Shown in pieces: positions 1-9,645 of a stretch of DNA of 64,000 bases; the first letter of the stretch is position 1; each line of letters starts with the position of its first letter. A program made the translations under genes and the position numbers. The notes below the pieces were generated by a model. That model saw only the letters and a program-made list of their open reading frames with translations, was not told where the DNA came from and did no database searches. This DNA is from Gloeotrichia echinulata CP02 (GTDB lineage: Bacteria > Cyanobacteriota > Cyanobacteriia > Cyanobacteriales > Nostocaceae), in the NCBI GenBank assembly GCA_038087035.1, contig CP051187.1, positions 2,485,001-2,549,000 of the forward strand, written 5' to 3'.

Positions 1-388
1 ATATGGGGTTTTATAGGGAAATGCAACCGTGTATGCGTTGTTGCCTCCTGTAAGTAAAATTTTCAAGGAAACTAGGTTGAACTTGGAATTTTTTTAAGAC
101 CAAGAGTGGGGCAGGGCACGTACCTCACTATAAAATGCTGTGGTGGGAAAAATGGAGTACCACTAAAGAAGTTCCTGATATCCTTAACAGGACTCGGAAG
201 CCTACACCACATTGCTTGCAATTGGTGTAGGAGTGTCACATACTTCTCTACGTTCCCTACGGGACGCTACGCGTAAAGCGCAGGTAGGCCGCAGGCTTTA
301 CGCTGCGAAGAAAGCAAATCTAAAATCCAAAATTGGTTGACTGTCAACGATGAATATGTGTTTTAACTTAACCAATTTCTGTATTATG
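1..388. other. Left-edge intergenic region
   Basis: No convincing gene is seen. A GC-rich palindromic cluster at about 243-312 (ctacgttccc..gggacgctac, then gtaggccgcaggc) is of the kind dispersed between genes in Nostocales. The remainder lies 3' of the flotillin gene. Confidence 0.5.
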
Positions 389-2488
389 CTAAGTCAGGGT
401 TCCTGTTGGTGGGTTAGCTTGAGAAATCACGTTTGATGTGTCAGTTATTACTGGGTTATTACCTCGGACTACTTGACTGATTTGACCAATTAATTCTCCT
501 AATTTGCCTTCTTCGAGTAGGGTATTAATCAGGGAAAGTCCACTGGTGGATAGAAGCAGTTTATTGATATCTTGTCCACCATTGCTACCATTTGTTCCCG
601 GAAATGAGTAAATTCGCGTTTCGCCTAAAACTCCTGGTTGGGGGGCTAAAGCGGTGACGATTTCTGGCAGTTTATCTACTAATTCTGGCCAAATATTGGT
701 GATAATTTTTGCAGTTAGGTTGGCATTACTGATAGTGTTTTCGGCGGCAATTTTCGCTTGAATACCTGCGGCTTCGGCTAAATCTTGATCTCGTTTAGCT
801 TCGGCGAGGATGCGAATGGCTTCGGCTTCGAGTTCTGCGGCTTGTTGGGCAATTTCTGCTTGACGGCGACGGCGGAAAGCATCGATTTCGACGACGTTGC
901 GATCGCTAATACTGCGTTCTTGGGCTTCTCTTTCTGCAGCAATTAACGATAAGCGTTTGGTACGTTCGGCTTTTTCTACTTCACCAGCTGTGCGGACTGA
1001 TTCTTCGGCTTTGGCTTGTTCGGCTTGGGCGAGAAAACTTTCGCGTTTTTTGTTGGATATCGCAATGGCTACGTCTTCTTGCGCTAATCTTGCTAGTCTT
1101 TCTGATTCGACTATCTGCACTTGCGCTTGCAGTTTACCCGATTCTACAGTTTGTTGGCGGGTAATTTCGGCTATTTCCGCTTCTTGTTTTTGCAGTGCTT
1201 GGGCTACCTTTAACAGTTTATTTCTCTCTTCTAAAGCAATATCTGCTTCAATTTGGCTTTGCTGTACTGCTAGTTTTCTCTCGACTATCTGCACTTGCGC
1301 TTGCAGTTTACCCGATTCTACAGTTTGTTGGCGGGTAATTTCGGCTATTTCCGCTTCTTGTTTTTGCAGTGCTTGGGCTACTTTTAAAACTTTATTTCTC
1401 TCTTCTAAAGCAATATCTGCTTCAATTTGGCTTTGTTGTACTGCTAGTTTTTTGCGGATTTCTTCTTCTTCAACGGCTTTTTCTTGCAAGATTTTGGTAC
1501 GGCGTACTGTTGCGGCTTCTCGATCTTTCGATTCTTGAATTTCTCGTTCTCGCTGCGCTTTTAATGCTTCAACTTGCAATTTTTGCTCTAGTTTAGCACT
1601 TTCTTGTTCTTGGGTAATTTGTAGCGATCGCTTTTGAGCATCTAGTTCTTTTTGCTCAATTGCCACTTGGGTTGCTAACTCAACTTCTCGCTTTTGTTGA
1701 ATGGAACGCTGAATAATTTCTGTCCGCAATCTCACACCTTGAGCATCAAAGAAATTCTCTGGATCATAAGTGAGACTTTCTAATATTTCGGAAATGGCAA
1801 TGTTATTGAGAGTTAATCCTACCTTCTTCAAATCTGGTTCAACTAGATTCAATACTTCTTGAGCAAACCCTAATTTATCAGAATCAATCTCTGCTAAATC
1901 CTTCGTTTTTGCTGCCGCACGAATAGCATCATCTGCTCGTTTATCTAAAGCATTTTTAATATCTTCTGGTGTGATTTTGCCATTTTGCGATAGTCTAGCG
2001 GCTGCTGTCAAAACATCTTCTTCTGAAGCGTTAATACATACATAAAAGGTTACTCGGATATCTGCTCGTAAATAATCTTTGGTACGCACAGCAAGTTTTC
2101 CTGTACGTTCAACATCTATCGAAATTTCTCGCAGGGGTACACGGGTTAGTTGATGAAATCCAGGAATGACAATGCAGCCACCATAGAGAATCACCGATTT
2201 TTGTTTAATAAAAAGACCCCCAGTTCTCACGAAAGCTTCGTTGTTGGGTGTGACTACATAAACCCGCGTATAAGCAAACAGGCTCAATAGCAGCAATAAA
2301 ACTAAACCAGCAATCACTCCCGGAAATACCACCCCACTATTGATTTGAGCAATTGTGGGTTGTACTCTTACAGGAAGTGTTTGTGAAATTAATGTAGTTT
2401 GATTAGTCTTTGGTTCTAACTGGATTTGTGAGATTTCAGCTACTGGAGAAATCGGCAAAGATTGGATAAAAGTCAACCAAAATAACAT
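389..2488 (-). CDS. Flotillin-like SPFH/band 7 membrane protein
   Basis: This 699-residue protein has an N-terminal hydrophobic segment at about residues 53-73, an SPFH (band 7) domain at about 75-250, and a long Glu/Ala/Gln-rich coiled coil to about 600, the usual order of bacterial flotillins of the YqiK type. Flotillins scaffold membrane microdomains. A direct repeat of 58 residues (about 346-403 and 404-461) lies in the coiled coil and is nearly identical at the DNA level. The gene begins with ATG after an AGGAAA-like ribosome site, 20 bases behind a YqiJ-like gene, the same pairing as E. coli yqiJ-yqiK, so the two are probably one operon. Family assignment is strong; the specific cargo or process is unknown. 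Confidence 0.9.
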   Translation of the reverse strand: MLFWLTFIQSLPISPVAEISQIQLEPKTNQTTLISQTLPVRVQPTIAQINSGVVFPGVIAGLVLLLLLSLFAYTRVYVVTPNNEAFVRTGGLFIKQKSVILYGGCIVIPGFHQLTRVPLREISIDVERTGKLAVRTKDYLRADIRVTFYVCINASEEDVLTAAARLSQNGKITPEDIKNALDKRADDAIRAAAKTKDLAEIDSDKLGFAQEVLNLVEPDLKKVGLTLNNIAISEILESLTYDPENFFDAQGVRLRTEIIQRSIQQKREVELATQVAIEQKELDAQKRSLQITQEQESAKLEQKLQVEALKAQREREIQESKDREAATVRRTKILQEKAVEEEEIRKKLAVQQSQIEADIALEERNKVLKVAQALQKQEAEIAEITRQQTVESGKLQAQVQIVERKLAVQQSQIEADIALEERNKLLKVAQALQKQEAEIAEITRQQTVESGKLQAQVQIVESERLARLAQEDVAIAISNKKRESFLAQAEQAKAEESVRTAGEVEKAERTKRLSLIAAEREAQERSISDRNVVEIDAFRRRRQAEIAQQAAELEAEAIRILAEAKRDQDLAEAAGIQAKIAAENTISNANLTAKIITNIWPELVDKLPEIVTALAPQPGVLGETRIYSFPGTNGSNGGQDINKLLLSTSGLSLINTLLEEGKLGELIGQISQVVRGNNPVITDTSNVISQANPPTGTLT
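1107..1454 (-). repeat. Two 174-bp tandem copies inside the flotillin gene
   Basis: The unit 1107-1280 is repeated at 1281-1454 with only a few differences (for example acctttaacag against acttttaaaac). It encodes 58 residues of coiled coil and keeps the frame. The high identity points to a recent duplication. Confidence 0.9.
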
Positions 2489-2508
2489 ATCTTTTCCTAT
2501 CAGTAAAG

Positions 2509-3180
2509 TTATTTTTTCCGAGGTGTGTTAGCTAGCCAACGTTCTTGATCGGGACTATCTTTAGTAATAACTGTGTAAATTCGTGGCTTGAGTTCAATAA
2601 CGATAACTTTTTCCCCACGTTCTGGTGCAACGGTTGCCCATTCTGGTAAAACAGCACTAATCGTCACCAGATTGCGTTTTGTATCTATCACATCAACCTG
2701 ACCAATTTTGCCCAAATTTTCGGCAGGAATGTAAGCAGAAGTCACAGTACCAACACAGCCAATTAAGCGATCACTGCTTGCATCTTCCCCAAATTCAGCA
2801 AAAATTTTCCCAATTGGTCGCGCTATCAACCCGCCTGTGAATAAGCTGATAACTAGCGAACCAAATAACACAATACTGCCGAAAAAACCACTAGGAACTC
2901 CATTTAAAATCCCACCTACCCAAACATTCAACATCCACCCCAATACACCCCACAAACTCAAATCTGTTGCCAGTAATAAGATAAAAGGTGCTTTACCAAT
3001 GCCTATCCATGCCAATGCTTGTCCAAAGCTAAATTCGCTTTCTGTCTCAACTTCTAAGTCGGCATCTGCATCGATATCAATGTCTTGGTCTCCTCCACCA
3101 GAAACAATTACGAATAAGAACAACAAGACTCCCATGCCTAAGAAAATCCAATAGGGCAAGTTGGCTGTGCTAAACAGCAT
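2509..3180 (-). CDS. YqiJ-like membrane protein with OB-fold (NfeD-type)
   Basis: This 223-residue protein has a hydrophobic N terminus (about 7-28), an acidic Asp-rich linker (DIDIDADADLEVETE), further membrane segments at about 60-120, and a C-terminal soluble domain of OB-fold type (about 140-210) with GCVGTVTSAYIP and GQVDVID. This is the layout of YqiJ/DUF1449 proteins, relatives of NfeD, which accompany flotillins. It lies immediately upstream of the flotillin gene in the same direction. Its role is presumably as partner or anchor of the flotillin; that is inferred from family and context. Confidence 0.8.
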   Translation of the reverse strand: MLFSTANLPYWIFLGMGVLLFLFVIVSGGGDQDIDIDADADLEVETESEFSFGQALAWIGIGKAPFILLLATDLSLWGVLGWMLNVWVGGILNGVPSGFFGSIVLFGSLVISLFTGGLIARPIGKIFAEFGEDASSDRLIGCVGTVTSAYIPAENLGKIGQVDVIDTKRNLVTISAVLPEWATVAPERGEKVIVIELKPRIYTVITKDSPDQERWLANTPRKK

Positions 3181-3603
3181 ACAATTAAGTTAATTATTTA
3201 TGGCTGGTAATTTCGCTAAATCTAATCTAACAAAAAACTACTACTATACATAAATCTCTCAATTAAAATTTATTTTCATTGATACAAAGATTGTTGCATA
3301 AGCACAACAATCTTATAAAAAATTAAATAAAAGGTTAATTTTGGATAATATATAAATCCTCAATCATTCGTGAACAACAAGATCCCCGACTTGTTTAAGG
3401 ATGCTACAGGCGAATTTAGGGTTAGCGGCTGCTCGATAAATTGTGTGTATATCTGGGTAAATATGGGAATTATTGCCCAGATTTTTCTCTTGAGCGTACA
3501 TTAGTGCCATTCGCGTAATTTGAGAACAGTTCTTAACCCTTGATTCACCAACAACATCCTTTTAAACATCCTCCCAGAGTCAGCCGCAGACGAGATAGAA
3601 TTG
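3181..3603. other. AT-rich intergenic region
   Basis: No open frame with family features is seen. It separates the divergent YqiJ/flotillin operon from mutS2, so promoters of both directions should lie here, but no box could be assigned with confidence. Confidence 0.4.
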
Positions 3604-3607
3604 TTAC

Positions 3608-3774
3608 CGAAAATTTGGGTCTAGAGCCGCCGTCCTAAAGGAGCGGCTTTTTGGTACAATAGTGGCAACATGCAGGGCATTGTCTGTTGTTGCTCAGTGA
3701 TGGAAGACGGGCTATGCCTCCTGTTGGTGTTTGAATCCACAATCCCTGAACTTTCTCTTGTCTGAGTATGTCAA
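3608..3774 (+). mobile_element. Non-autonomous IS200/IS605-type element (LE + RE, no transposase)
   Basis: The sequence follows TTAC (3604-3607), starts with cgaaaatttgggtctagagc, contains a hairpin (gagccgcc..ggagcggctt), and ends gagtatgtcaa. It parallels the element at 25748-25910 over most of its length, including gcagggcattgtctg and agacgggctatgcct. Insertion 3' of a TTAC tetranucleotide without target duplication is typical of IS608-like elements. It ends 28 bases before the mutS2 start codon. Confidence 0.75.
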
Positions 3775-3801
3775 AATAATTTCAGATTAGATATTGAAGC
3801 T

Positions 3802-6282
3802 TTGATCCAATCTGAAACCCTAGAACTACTCGAATGGCATCGTCTCTCCCAGCATTTGGCAACATTTGCCGCCACTAAGCTGGGAGCTATAGCCTCACGT
3901 CATCTGCAAATTCCGTCATCGGTAACGGAAAGTATTCGATTGTTAGATTACACCAAGGAAATCTACCAACTTGAAAGTCGTCTCACTACAGGTCTATCCT
4001 TTGAGGGAATTCAAGATATTGGTGATTCCCTAGAACGAGCCGAACTTAGCGGAATTTTGCTAGGAGATGAACTCTTAGCGATCGCCACTACCCTGGCTGG
4101 TGCGAGAAATTTACGGCGTGTCATTGACAACCAGTTAGATTTGCCCATCCTGACGGAGTTAGTCGCCGATTTACGGACTTATCCCGAACTAGAACAGGAA
4201 ATTCACCGCTGTATCGATGAACGAGGTCAAGTAACCGACCGCGCTAGCGTCAAGCTAGGGGAAATTCGCACAGACCTGCGGAGAATACGCACTCAAATCA
4301 GTCAGAAACTGCAAAATATTTTACAAGCTAAATCTGGGGCAGTCCAGGAACAACTGATTACCCAAAGAGGCGATCGCTTTGTGATCCCGGTGAAAGTTAC
4401 CCACAAAGACGTTATCCCCGGCATTGTTCACGATACATCGACCAGCGGGGCAACTCTTTATATAGAGCCTAATTCTGTTGTGCCCCTGGGTAATCAATTA
4501 CGCCAGGTGCAAAGAAAAGAGCAAGCAGAAGAAGAAGCAATTCGCCGCCTGTTGACGCAGCAAGTAGCCGCCGTTAAACCCGATTTAGAAAGATTATTAG
4601 CAATTGTGACCACCTTGGATTTAGCAACCGCTAAATCCCGTTATAGCTTCTGGTTAGGTGCCAATCCCCCCCGATTTATCGATTGGGCGGAAAAAGAAAC
4701 CATCACCTTACGCAATTTGCGTCATCCGCTGTTAGTCTGGCAGCAGCAACACGAACAAGGTCAAGCAGTCGTACCCGTAGATTTACTAATTAATTCCCAG
4801 ATTCGGGTAGTGACAATTACTGGTCCAAATACCGGGGGGAAAACCGTGACCTTGAAAACCCTGGGATTAGCAGCATTAATGGCGAAAGTCGGTTTATTTG
4901 TTCCCGCCCGTGAACCAGTAGAAATACCTTGGTTTGACCAGGTATTGGCAGATATTGGCGATGAACAATCCCTACAGCAAAGTTTATCCACATTTTCCGG
5001 TCACATCCGTCGCATCAGTCGGATTTTGGATGCTTTAGGGACTGGCGATGGGGAACTGGGGACTGGGGAAAAGGTACTGGAAAGTGGGGAACAGGGACTC
5101 TTAACTGGGGATGGGGAAGTTACTCATCCCCAATCCCCAATCCCCAATCCCCAATCCCTAGTCCTACTCGATGAAGTCGGCGCAGGTACTGACCCCGCTG
5201 AGGGTAGTGCTTTAGCGATCGCCCTGTTGCAATATCTGGCTGACCACGCCCAATTAACGATTGCCACCACGCACTTTGGGGAACTCAAAGCCCTAAAATA
5301 CGAAGATGAGCGGTTTGAGAATGCCTCTGTAGAATTTAATGAAAGTACCCTATCGCCCACCTACAGGTTACTGTGGGGAATTCCTGGACGTTCTAACGCT
5401 TTGGCAATTGCTGGCCGTTTGGGGCTGAAAGCAGAAGTCATCGAACAGGCAAAAACTCAACTGGGTGGGGCTACAGATGAAGTTAACCAGGTCATTGCTG
5501 GCTTAGAAGCCCAACGCAGACGCCAGGAAACTAAAGCCACTGAAGCCCAAAATTTATTGCAGCAAGCTGAACGTTTATACAAAGAAGTATCCGCAAAAGC
5601 CGCAGCTTTACAAGAAAGAGAACAGGCTTTGCGGGCTTCCCAAGAAATCGCAGTACAGCAGGCGATCGCCCAAGCAAAAGGTGAAATTGCTCAAGTAATT
5701 CGCCACTTGCAACAAGGGACACCCACAGGTCAAGATGCCCAACAAGCCACCAATGCGTTAAATCAAATTTCCCAGCAATATCAGCCCGCAGCACCAGCCA
5801 AACCAAAAATTGGCTTTATCCCGAAAGTGGGCGATCGCCTCCGTATCCCCAAATTAGGGCAAACAGCAGAAGTATTAACCGCCCCCAATGAGGATGGTGA
5901 GTTAACTGTACGCTTTGGCATCATGAAGATGACAGTGAAGCTGGAAGATGTGGAATCTTTGGATGGTCAAAAACCTGAACCAGTGGTCAAAGCCAAACCA
6001 GCCCCAGTAGCAGTTACACCACCACCACCACCAGCCCTAGCAATTCGTACTTCCAAAAATACCATAGATTTGCGCGGAAACCGGGTAGCTGACTCCGAAT
6101 TCATATTAGACAAAGCAATTTCCGAAGCTACAGGCCCAGTATGGATTATTCACGGACATGGAACTGGTAAGTTGCGCCAAGGTGTTCACGCCTATTTGCA
6201 GCACCATCCCAGAGTTAGCCACTACGAACCTGCAGAACAAGCAGACGGTGGTAGTGGTGTCACCGTTGCTTATGTTGAATAG
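3802..6282 (+). CDS. mutS2: Endonuclease MutS2
   Basis: This 826-residue protein is a MutS-family ATPase. It has a Walker A motif GPNTGGKT at about residues 341-348, Walker B LVLLDEVGAGTDP at about 453-465, a long coiled coil at about 540-660, and a C-terminal Smr nuclease domain from about 753 with IDLRG and HGHGTGKLR. MutS2 proteins bind branched DNA and, in several bacteria, restrain homologous recombination or rescue collided ribosomes. The start is TTG, chosen because the sequence from there fits the family N terminus and no ATG is nearby. About 40 extra residues (about 413-452) made from a G/A-rich and C-rich repeat sit between the ATPase motifs. An IS605-type relic ends 28 bases upstream, so the native promoter may be displaced. 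Confidence 0.93.
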   Translation: MIQSETLELLEWHRLSQHLATFAATKLGAIASRHLQIPSSVTESIRLLDYTKEIYQLESRLTTGLSFEGIQDIGDSLERAELSGILLGDELLAIATTLAGARNLRRVIDNQLDLPILTELVADLRTYPELEQEIHRCIDERGQVTDRASVKLGEIRTDLRRIRTQISQKLQNILQAKSGAVQEQLITQRGDRFVIPVKVTHKDVIPGIVHDTSTSGATLYIEPNSVVPLGNQLRQVQRKEQAEEEAIRRLLTQQVAAVKPDLERLLAIVTTLDLATAKSRYSFWLGANPPRFIDWAEKETITLRNLRHPLLVWQQQHEQGQAVVPVDLLINSQIRVVTITGPNTGGKTVTLKTLGLAALMAKVGLFVPAREPVEIPWFDQVLADIGDEQSLQQSLSTFSGHIRRISRILDALGTGDGELGTGEKVLESGEQGLLTGDGEVTHPQSPIPNPQSLVLLDEVGAGTDPAEGSALAIALLQYLADHAQLTIATTHFGELKALKYEDERFENASVEFNESTLSPTYRLLWGIPGRSNALAIAGRLGLKAEVIEQAKTQLGGATDEVNQVIAGLEAQRRRQETKATEAQNLLQQAERLYKEVSAKAAALQEREQALRASQEIAVQQAIAQAKGEIAQVIRHLQQGTPTGQDAQQATNALNQISQQYQPAAPAKPKIGFIPKVGDRLRIPKLGQTAEVLTAPNEDGELTVRFGIMKMTVKLEDVESLDGQKPEPVVKAKPAPVAVTPPPPPALAIRTSKNTIDLRGNRVADSEFILDKAISEATGPVWIIHGHGTGKLRQGVHAYLQHHPRVSHYEPAEQADGGSGVTVAYVE
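5036..5158 (+). repeat. Low-complexity heptamer-type repeat inserted in frame in mutS2
   Basis: A stretch of ggggactggggaa-like units is followed by aatccccaatcccc units. These are the same kinds of heptamers found in the intergenic arrays of this window (for example 50997-51104 and 58947-58980). It adds about 40 residues rich in Gly, Glu, Pro and Gln between conserved ATPase motifs. Confidence 0.8.
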
Positions 6283-6612
6283 AGAATACCTAAACTGCAT
6301 CGACGTATTACTAATATACGCAAAGATGCCACTCATAAAGCAACTACGTTTAAACTTAGCCGAGGTGGGTAGGGCATCTTTGGCAGTGCCACAACGAATT
6401 GATTTGTTTACGCGATTAAATAAATCATATCGTAAACGTTGCGTAAGCGTTGCGGGGCGAAGCCCAGTACGGCTTATAGCCGCACTTCGCAACATCAGTT
6501 TAGAATCCCCTTGCTTCTAGCGAGGGGAGATGTCAAGGGAAACCAACCGGATTGCTTAAGAGTCTTGTTTCAAAATGGGTAACAGCAACATTCCCTATCA
6601 GCCCGATCACCT
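6283..6612 (+). other. Intergenic region with degenerate IS605-type right end
   Basis: No gene is supported. A palindromic repeat lies at about 6432-6495 (aacgttgcgtaagcgttgc, then gcgaagcccagtacggc). At 6502-6536 the pattern agaatcccc..gaggggagatgtcaa resembles the right ends of the IS605-type elements seen elsewhere in the window, so a decayed element is likely. Confidence 0.5.
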
Positions 6613-7218
6613 ATGCTAAAAGTTATGTATTCGGCCGCCGATTCAGCAACTCCAAATTCCCAATGGGAGGATTTAATTAAGCTCCCAGCCCCAAACACAG
6701 TTCAATGGGACAATATCAAAACCCAGTTAGACTTGGTGCTATTGGCGCTAGAAACTTTCACAGGGATTGGTTCGGAAGCAATGCTCACAGCAGCAAATAA
6801 TCTGAATTTAGAGTCCAGAGTGCCAGATCGGGTAGCTTTATGGCGACTACGCCAGTCAAATCCCCTGCGGAAAGGTCAAGGAGGGCGAAAAAAACTAGAT
6901 GTGGAAGAAGCGCGATCGCTTGTGCTGATTACCTGCTTCCTCGCCAAACAGCACCAAGAATTGATTCGCCGTGCTGTTAGTCTATTAGAACAAATGGCCC
7001 AAAGTCGTCGGGAACCTCATCAGGCTGCTTTACTTGGAGATTATATCGATAGTTTTTGCAACACCTACCAAGAACGGATGGAAGAAAATCAGGAAATCTC
7101 TACCGACTTACTTACCCACCTAGCATTAAAACTACTGATAGATTTACTATTCTATAGCGCCCCTGGTGGACACCGCCGTCTCTGGTTAGCACTGATAGAC
7201 GGTTCGACTAAATTTTAG
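6613..7218 (+). CDS. DUF3038 family protein
   Basis: This 201-residue, mostly helical soluble protein matches my recollection of cyanobacterial DUF3038 (an LDLVLLALETFTGIGSEAM-like helix near residues 35-55; LWRLRQSNPLRK; a helical C terminus ending in GHRRLWLALIDG). It precedes the DUF4335 gene by 114 bases in the same direction, a pairing usual in cyanobacteria, so co-function is likely. No catalytic motif is seen and the function is unknown. Start ATG at 6613; a second ATG four codons later is possible. Confidence 0.75.
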   Translation: MLKVMYSAADSATPNSQWEDLIKLPAPNTVQWDNIKTQLDLVLLALETFTGIGSEAMLTAANNLNLESRVPDRVALWRLRQSNPLRKGQGGRKKLDVEEARSLVLITCFLAKQHQELIRRAVSLLEQMAQSRREPHQAALLGDYIDSFCNTYQERMEENQEISTDLLTHLALKLLIDLLFYSAPGGHRRLWLALIDGSTKF

Positions 7219-7332
7219 ACTCTAGATTTGTCATCCAAAATCGATCTGGAAAAGTTTGCTAGGTCGGGAGACCTTTCTGAGAACTTTTCGCAATATCCCA
7301 ATTCCTAAATTGTCTCTCCCGCAATTTCTGCC

Positions 7333-9030
7333 ATGCCTCTATCTAATTCTGTCATTCGTCGCTACACTCCCCCCACCTGTACACTAGAAGTATTGGCGCA
7401 AAGTTCACCTTTGTCCCGTTGGATGGGGAAAACAGTCCTCAAACAGTTAAGCTTTGAGTTACACTTTGATGATCCGCGACTACCAGAAGAGCGTAGATTA
7501 CCCATTCGGGGCGATCGCGACCAGCTCGAAGCCTTGTGTGATGCGGTCAGCAGCTACGTACAAAATTTTCTGCAACAACCGCCAGAAAGTTTTTGGCTCA
7601 GTTTCTCAGAACCTGAGGATTCGAGCAAAGTAACTGATGGCGCAGAATTCACAGCTGTTCACAACCCTTCATTATCAGCTAATACCCAAACATTAAAGTC
7701 CTTTAGCTCCCATTTACCAAGGACAACAATATATTTAGAACCAAGCACCTATTTGACTCACAACCTGTTCCTTGGTTCCCTCGCCAACCATTCAACTGGC
7801 CCTGTAATTCAACTGAGCCTGCTACAACTCTTTGATTTAGCAACCGCCCTAGATGAATACTCGGCTGATGTCATGGCGTTACCAACTCTCAACAACACCA
7901 CTTCTAGTTTTACCTGGCCTGCTTGGACATCTGTCGCGGCTGTGCTGGTATTAGGTGTGGGTTTATTACCATTAACCTGGCAATATGTCAATAGTAATGC
8001 CAAGACTAAGCAGCCACAGATAGCCCAAAAATCTGCACCAGCACCAGAAAAAATTGCCCTTGAACCCTCAGCCTCACTCAACATTCCCACACCTCAACCC
8101 GGACTCACCCCCCCAGATAATTTACAGTTTGCTAAGAATAGCAACCCTTCTTTACTATCCCAACCAATTTTAGGCTCTACTCCGCCACCTCCTAACGGTA
8201 GTTTGCCTACTGTACCGCTAACAGCCCCTAGTTTCGATTTATCTAGAACAACCCCAAAATTACCTAAAACTCCTGTCTCTATAGCAACTCCAAAATTACC
8301 TATTAGTAATTTCCCCATAGCCTCGTCAACATCTCCCAGTTTACCGACTCTACCCCAGGGAACGAATCCCATCTTTTCTGGCACTCCACAACAGAATATA
8401 CCAGCACCCACCACAATCGGTAGCCCACCAATTTCAATTCAACCAAATCCTCCGCAAAATACTACAGCGTCAGTTCCCCCTGGTAACTATGGTCTTCCAA
8501 AAAGACGGAATCTACCACCAAACCTATCTCCTGAAACCAGCACCCCCCCCAATCCCCCAAAAGACAGTCCGTTTCTTGGTACCATATCCAATCCCCCTAA
8601 ATTAGCTTTATCGCCAGGAAAAACCCCGGAAATTTCCCCAGGAATTAATAATTCTTCTCCGGTGTCTGAGGGGATTTCATTAGCTGATCAATTGAGAACC
8701 GCAAGTCAGCCACCTTCATCCACAGAAGTCTCCACTAACAGCTTGTTTGATACACCCCAACTAGCAGAGGCTAGAGAATACTTCCAAAAACGCTGGCAGC
8801 CACCCACGGGCTTCGCACAAACACTAGAATATAGTTTGACCCTAGGTGTTGACGGCACCATTGAAGCAATTTTGCCCCTGAATAAGGCAGCAAGAGACTA
8901 CGTTGACATGGCTGGGATGCCTAACATTGGTAAACCCTTTGTTTCTGGGAATAGATACGGCAAAAATGTCAGAATTCGCGCTGTTTTTAGTCCTGAAGGC
9001 AAGGTACAAATATTTCCAGAAACTGAATAG
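7333..9030 (+). CDS. DUF4335 family protein
   Basis: This 565-residue protein has a conserved N-terminal region (RRYTPPTCTLEV, then LSFELHFDDPRLPEERR), a single hydrophobic segment at about residues 197-216, a very long Pro/Ser/Thr/Asn-rich linker of about 230 residues, and a C-terminal domain (about 478-565) resembling the end of other cyanobacterial DUF4335 proteins. It looks like a bitopic membrane protein with a flexible linker. It follows DUF3038. The proline-rich spacer is probably variable between species. The function is unknown. Confidence 0.75.
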   Translation: MPLSNSVIRRYTPPTCTLEVLAQSSPLSRWMGKTVLKQLSFELHFDDPRLPEERRLPIRGDRDQLEALCDAVSSYVQNFLQQPPESFWLSFSEPEDSSKVTDGAEFTAVHNPSLSANTQTLKSFSSHLPRTTIYLEPSTYLTHNLFLGSLANHSTGPVIQLSLLQLFDLATALDEYSADVMALPTLNNTTSSFTWPAWTSVAAVLVLGVGLLPLTWQYVNSNAKTKQPQIAQKSAPAPEKIALEPSASLNIPTPQPGLTPPDNLQFAKNSNPSLLSQPILGSTPPPPNGSLPTVPLTAPSFDLSRTTPKLPKTPVSIATPKLPISNFPIASSTSPSLPTLPQGTNPIFSGTPQQNIPAPTTIGSPPISIQPNPPQNTTASVPPGNYGLPKRRNLPPNLSPETSTPPNPPKDSPFLGTISNPPKLALSPGKTPEISPGINNSSPVSEGISLADQLRTASQPPSSTEVSTNSLFDTPQLAEAREYFQKRWQPPTGFAQTLEYSLTLGVDGTIEAILPLNKAARDYVDMAGMPNIGKPFVSGNRYGKNVRIRAVFSPEGKVQIFPETE

Positions 9031-9260
9031 TTCCGTGAATATGCTTATGACACTTATGAAACTGGCATATATATTTTCCCCTGTGCTAATTTGAGTAATT
9101 TGAGCAAGTTAACCTCTTAGCTGTCATTTGAGACCAGAGGCTATGAACTATAGAACTAGCCTTTTGCAGTCCAGTTGCAAAACTGGTAATACCGCTATCA
9201 TAGTTGGCTGTACTAATCTATACAATAAAATTTAAATCCCCACTTTAAAAGGTTAGGAAT

Positions 9261-9539
9261 ATGCAAACACTTGGCCCTCAAAAAGACAGTACAGCTTGGA
9301 TTATTCAAACATGGGCTGCTTTTGTCCTTTCGATTTCAATGACCACCTTTGGTATTGTTAACTTACCTGTGGATAGCTGGGTGAAAGGCTTTATGGGTAT
9401 GGGTTTGGCTTTCTCTCTTGGCTCAACTTTTAATTTAGCCAAAACCAGCAGAGACTTACATGAAGCGAAAAAACTAGCCGCTAGAATCGACGAAGCAAAA
9501 GTAGAAAAATTACTCTCACAGCACGATCCTCTCAAATAA
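9261..9539 (+). CDS. YiaA/YiaB family two-helix inner-membrane protein
   Basis: This 92-residue protein has two membrane segments (about 13-33 and 38-58) flanking a short VDSWVKG turn, and a charged helical C terminus. This is the YiaA/YiaB two-helix domain, of unknown biochemical role. ATG at 9261 follows an AGGTTAGGAAT-like leader. It is monocistronic as far as can be seen. Confidence 0.75.
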   Translation: MQTLGPQKDSTAWIIQTWAAFVLSISMTTFGIVNLPVDSWVKGFMGMGLAFSLGSTFNLAKTSRDLHEAKKLAARIDEAKVEKLLSQHDPLK

Positions 9540-9559
9540 GAGTTGCGTTATTCAGTAAG

Positions 9560-9645
9560 TCCTCATTTATCATTTGTCATGAGATATTTTTAGGGGCGCA
9601 AGGCCTTGCGCCCCTACCCAGTGGTCTATTTACCTGAAAATACAT
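9560..9645 (-). repeat. Interrupted copy of the 97-bp palindromic repeat
   Basis: Read on the minus strand, attttcaggtaaatagacca, then gggtaggggcgcaaggcc, matches the repeats at 41961-42057 and 55299-55395. The copy is cut at its left end by the IS605-type element at 9646-10867. The far end has diverged. Confidence 0.7.

Noticed and set aside
897..1538. Plus-strand open frame of 213 codons rich in Ser/Ala/Cys
   Set aside because: It is antisense to the flotillin coiled coil and its duplication; the composition follows from the opposite strand.
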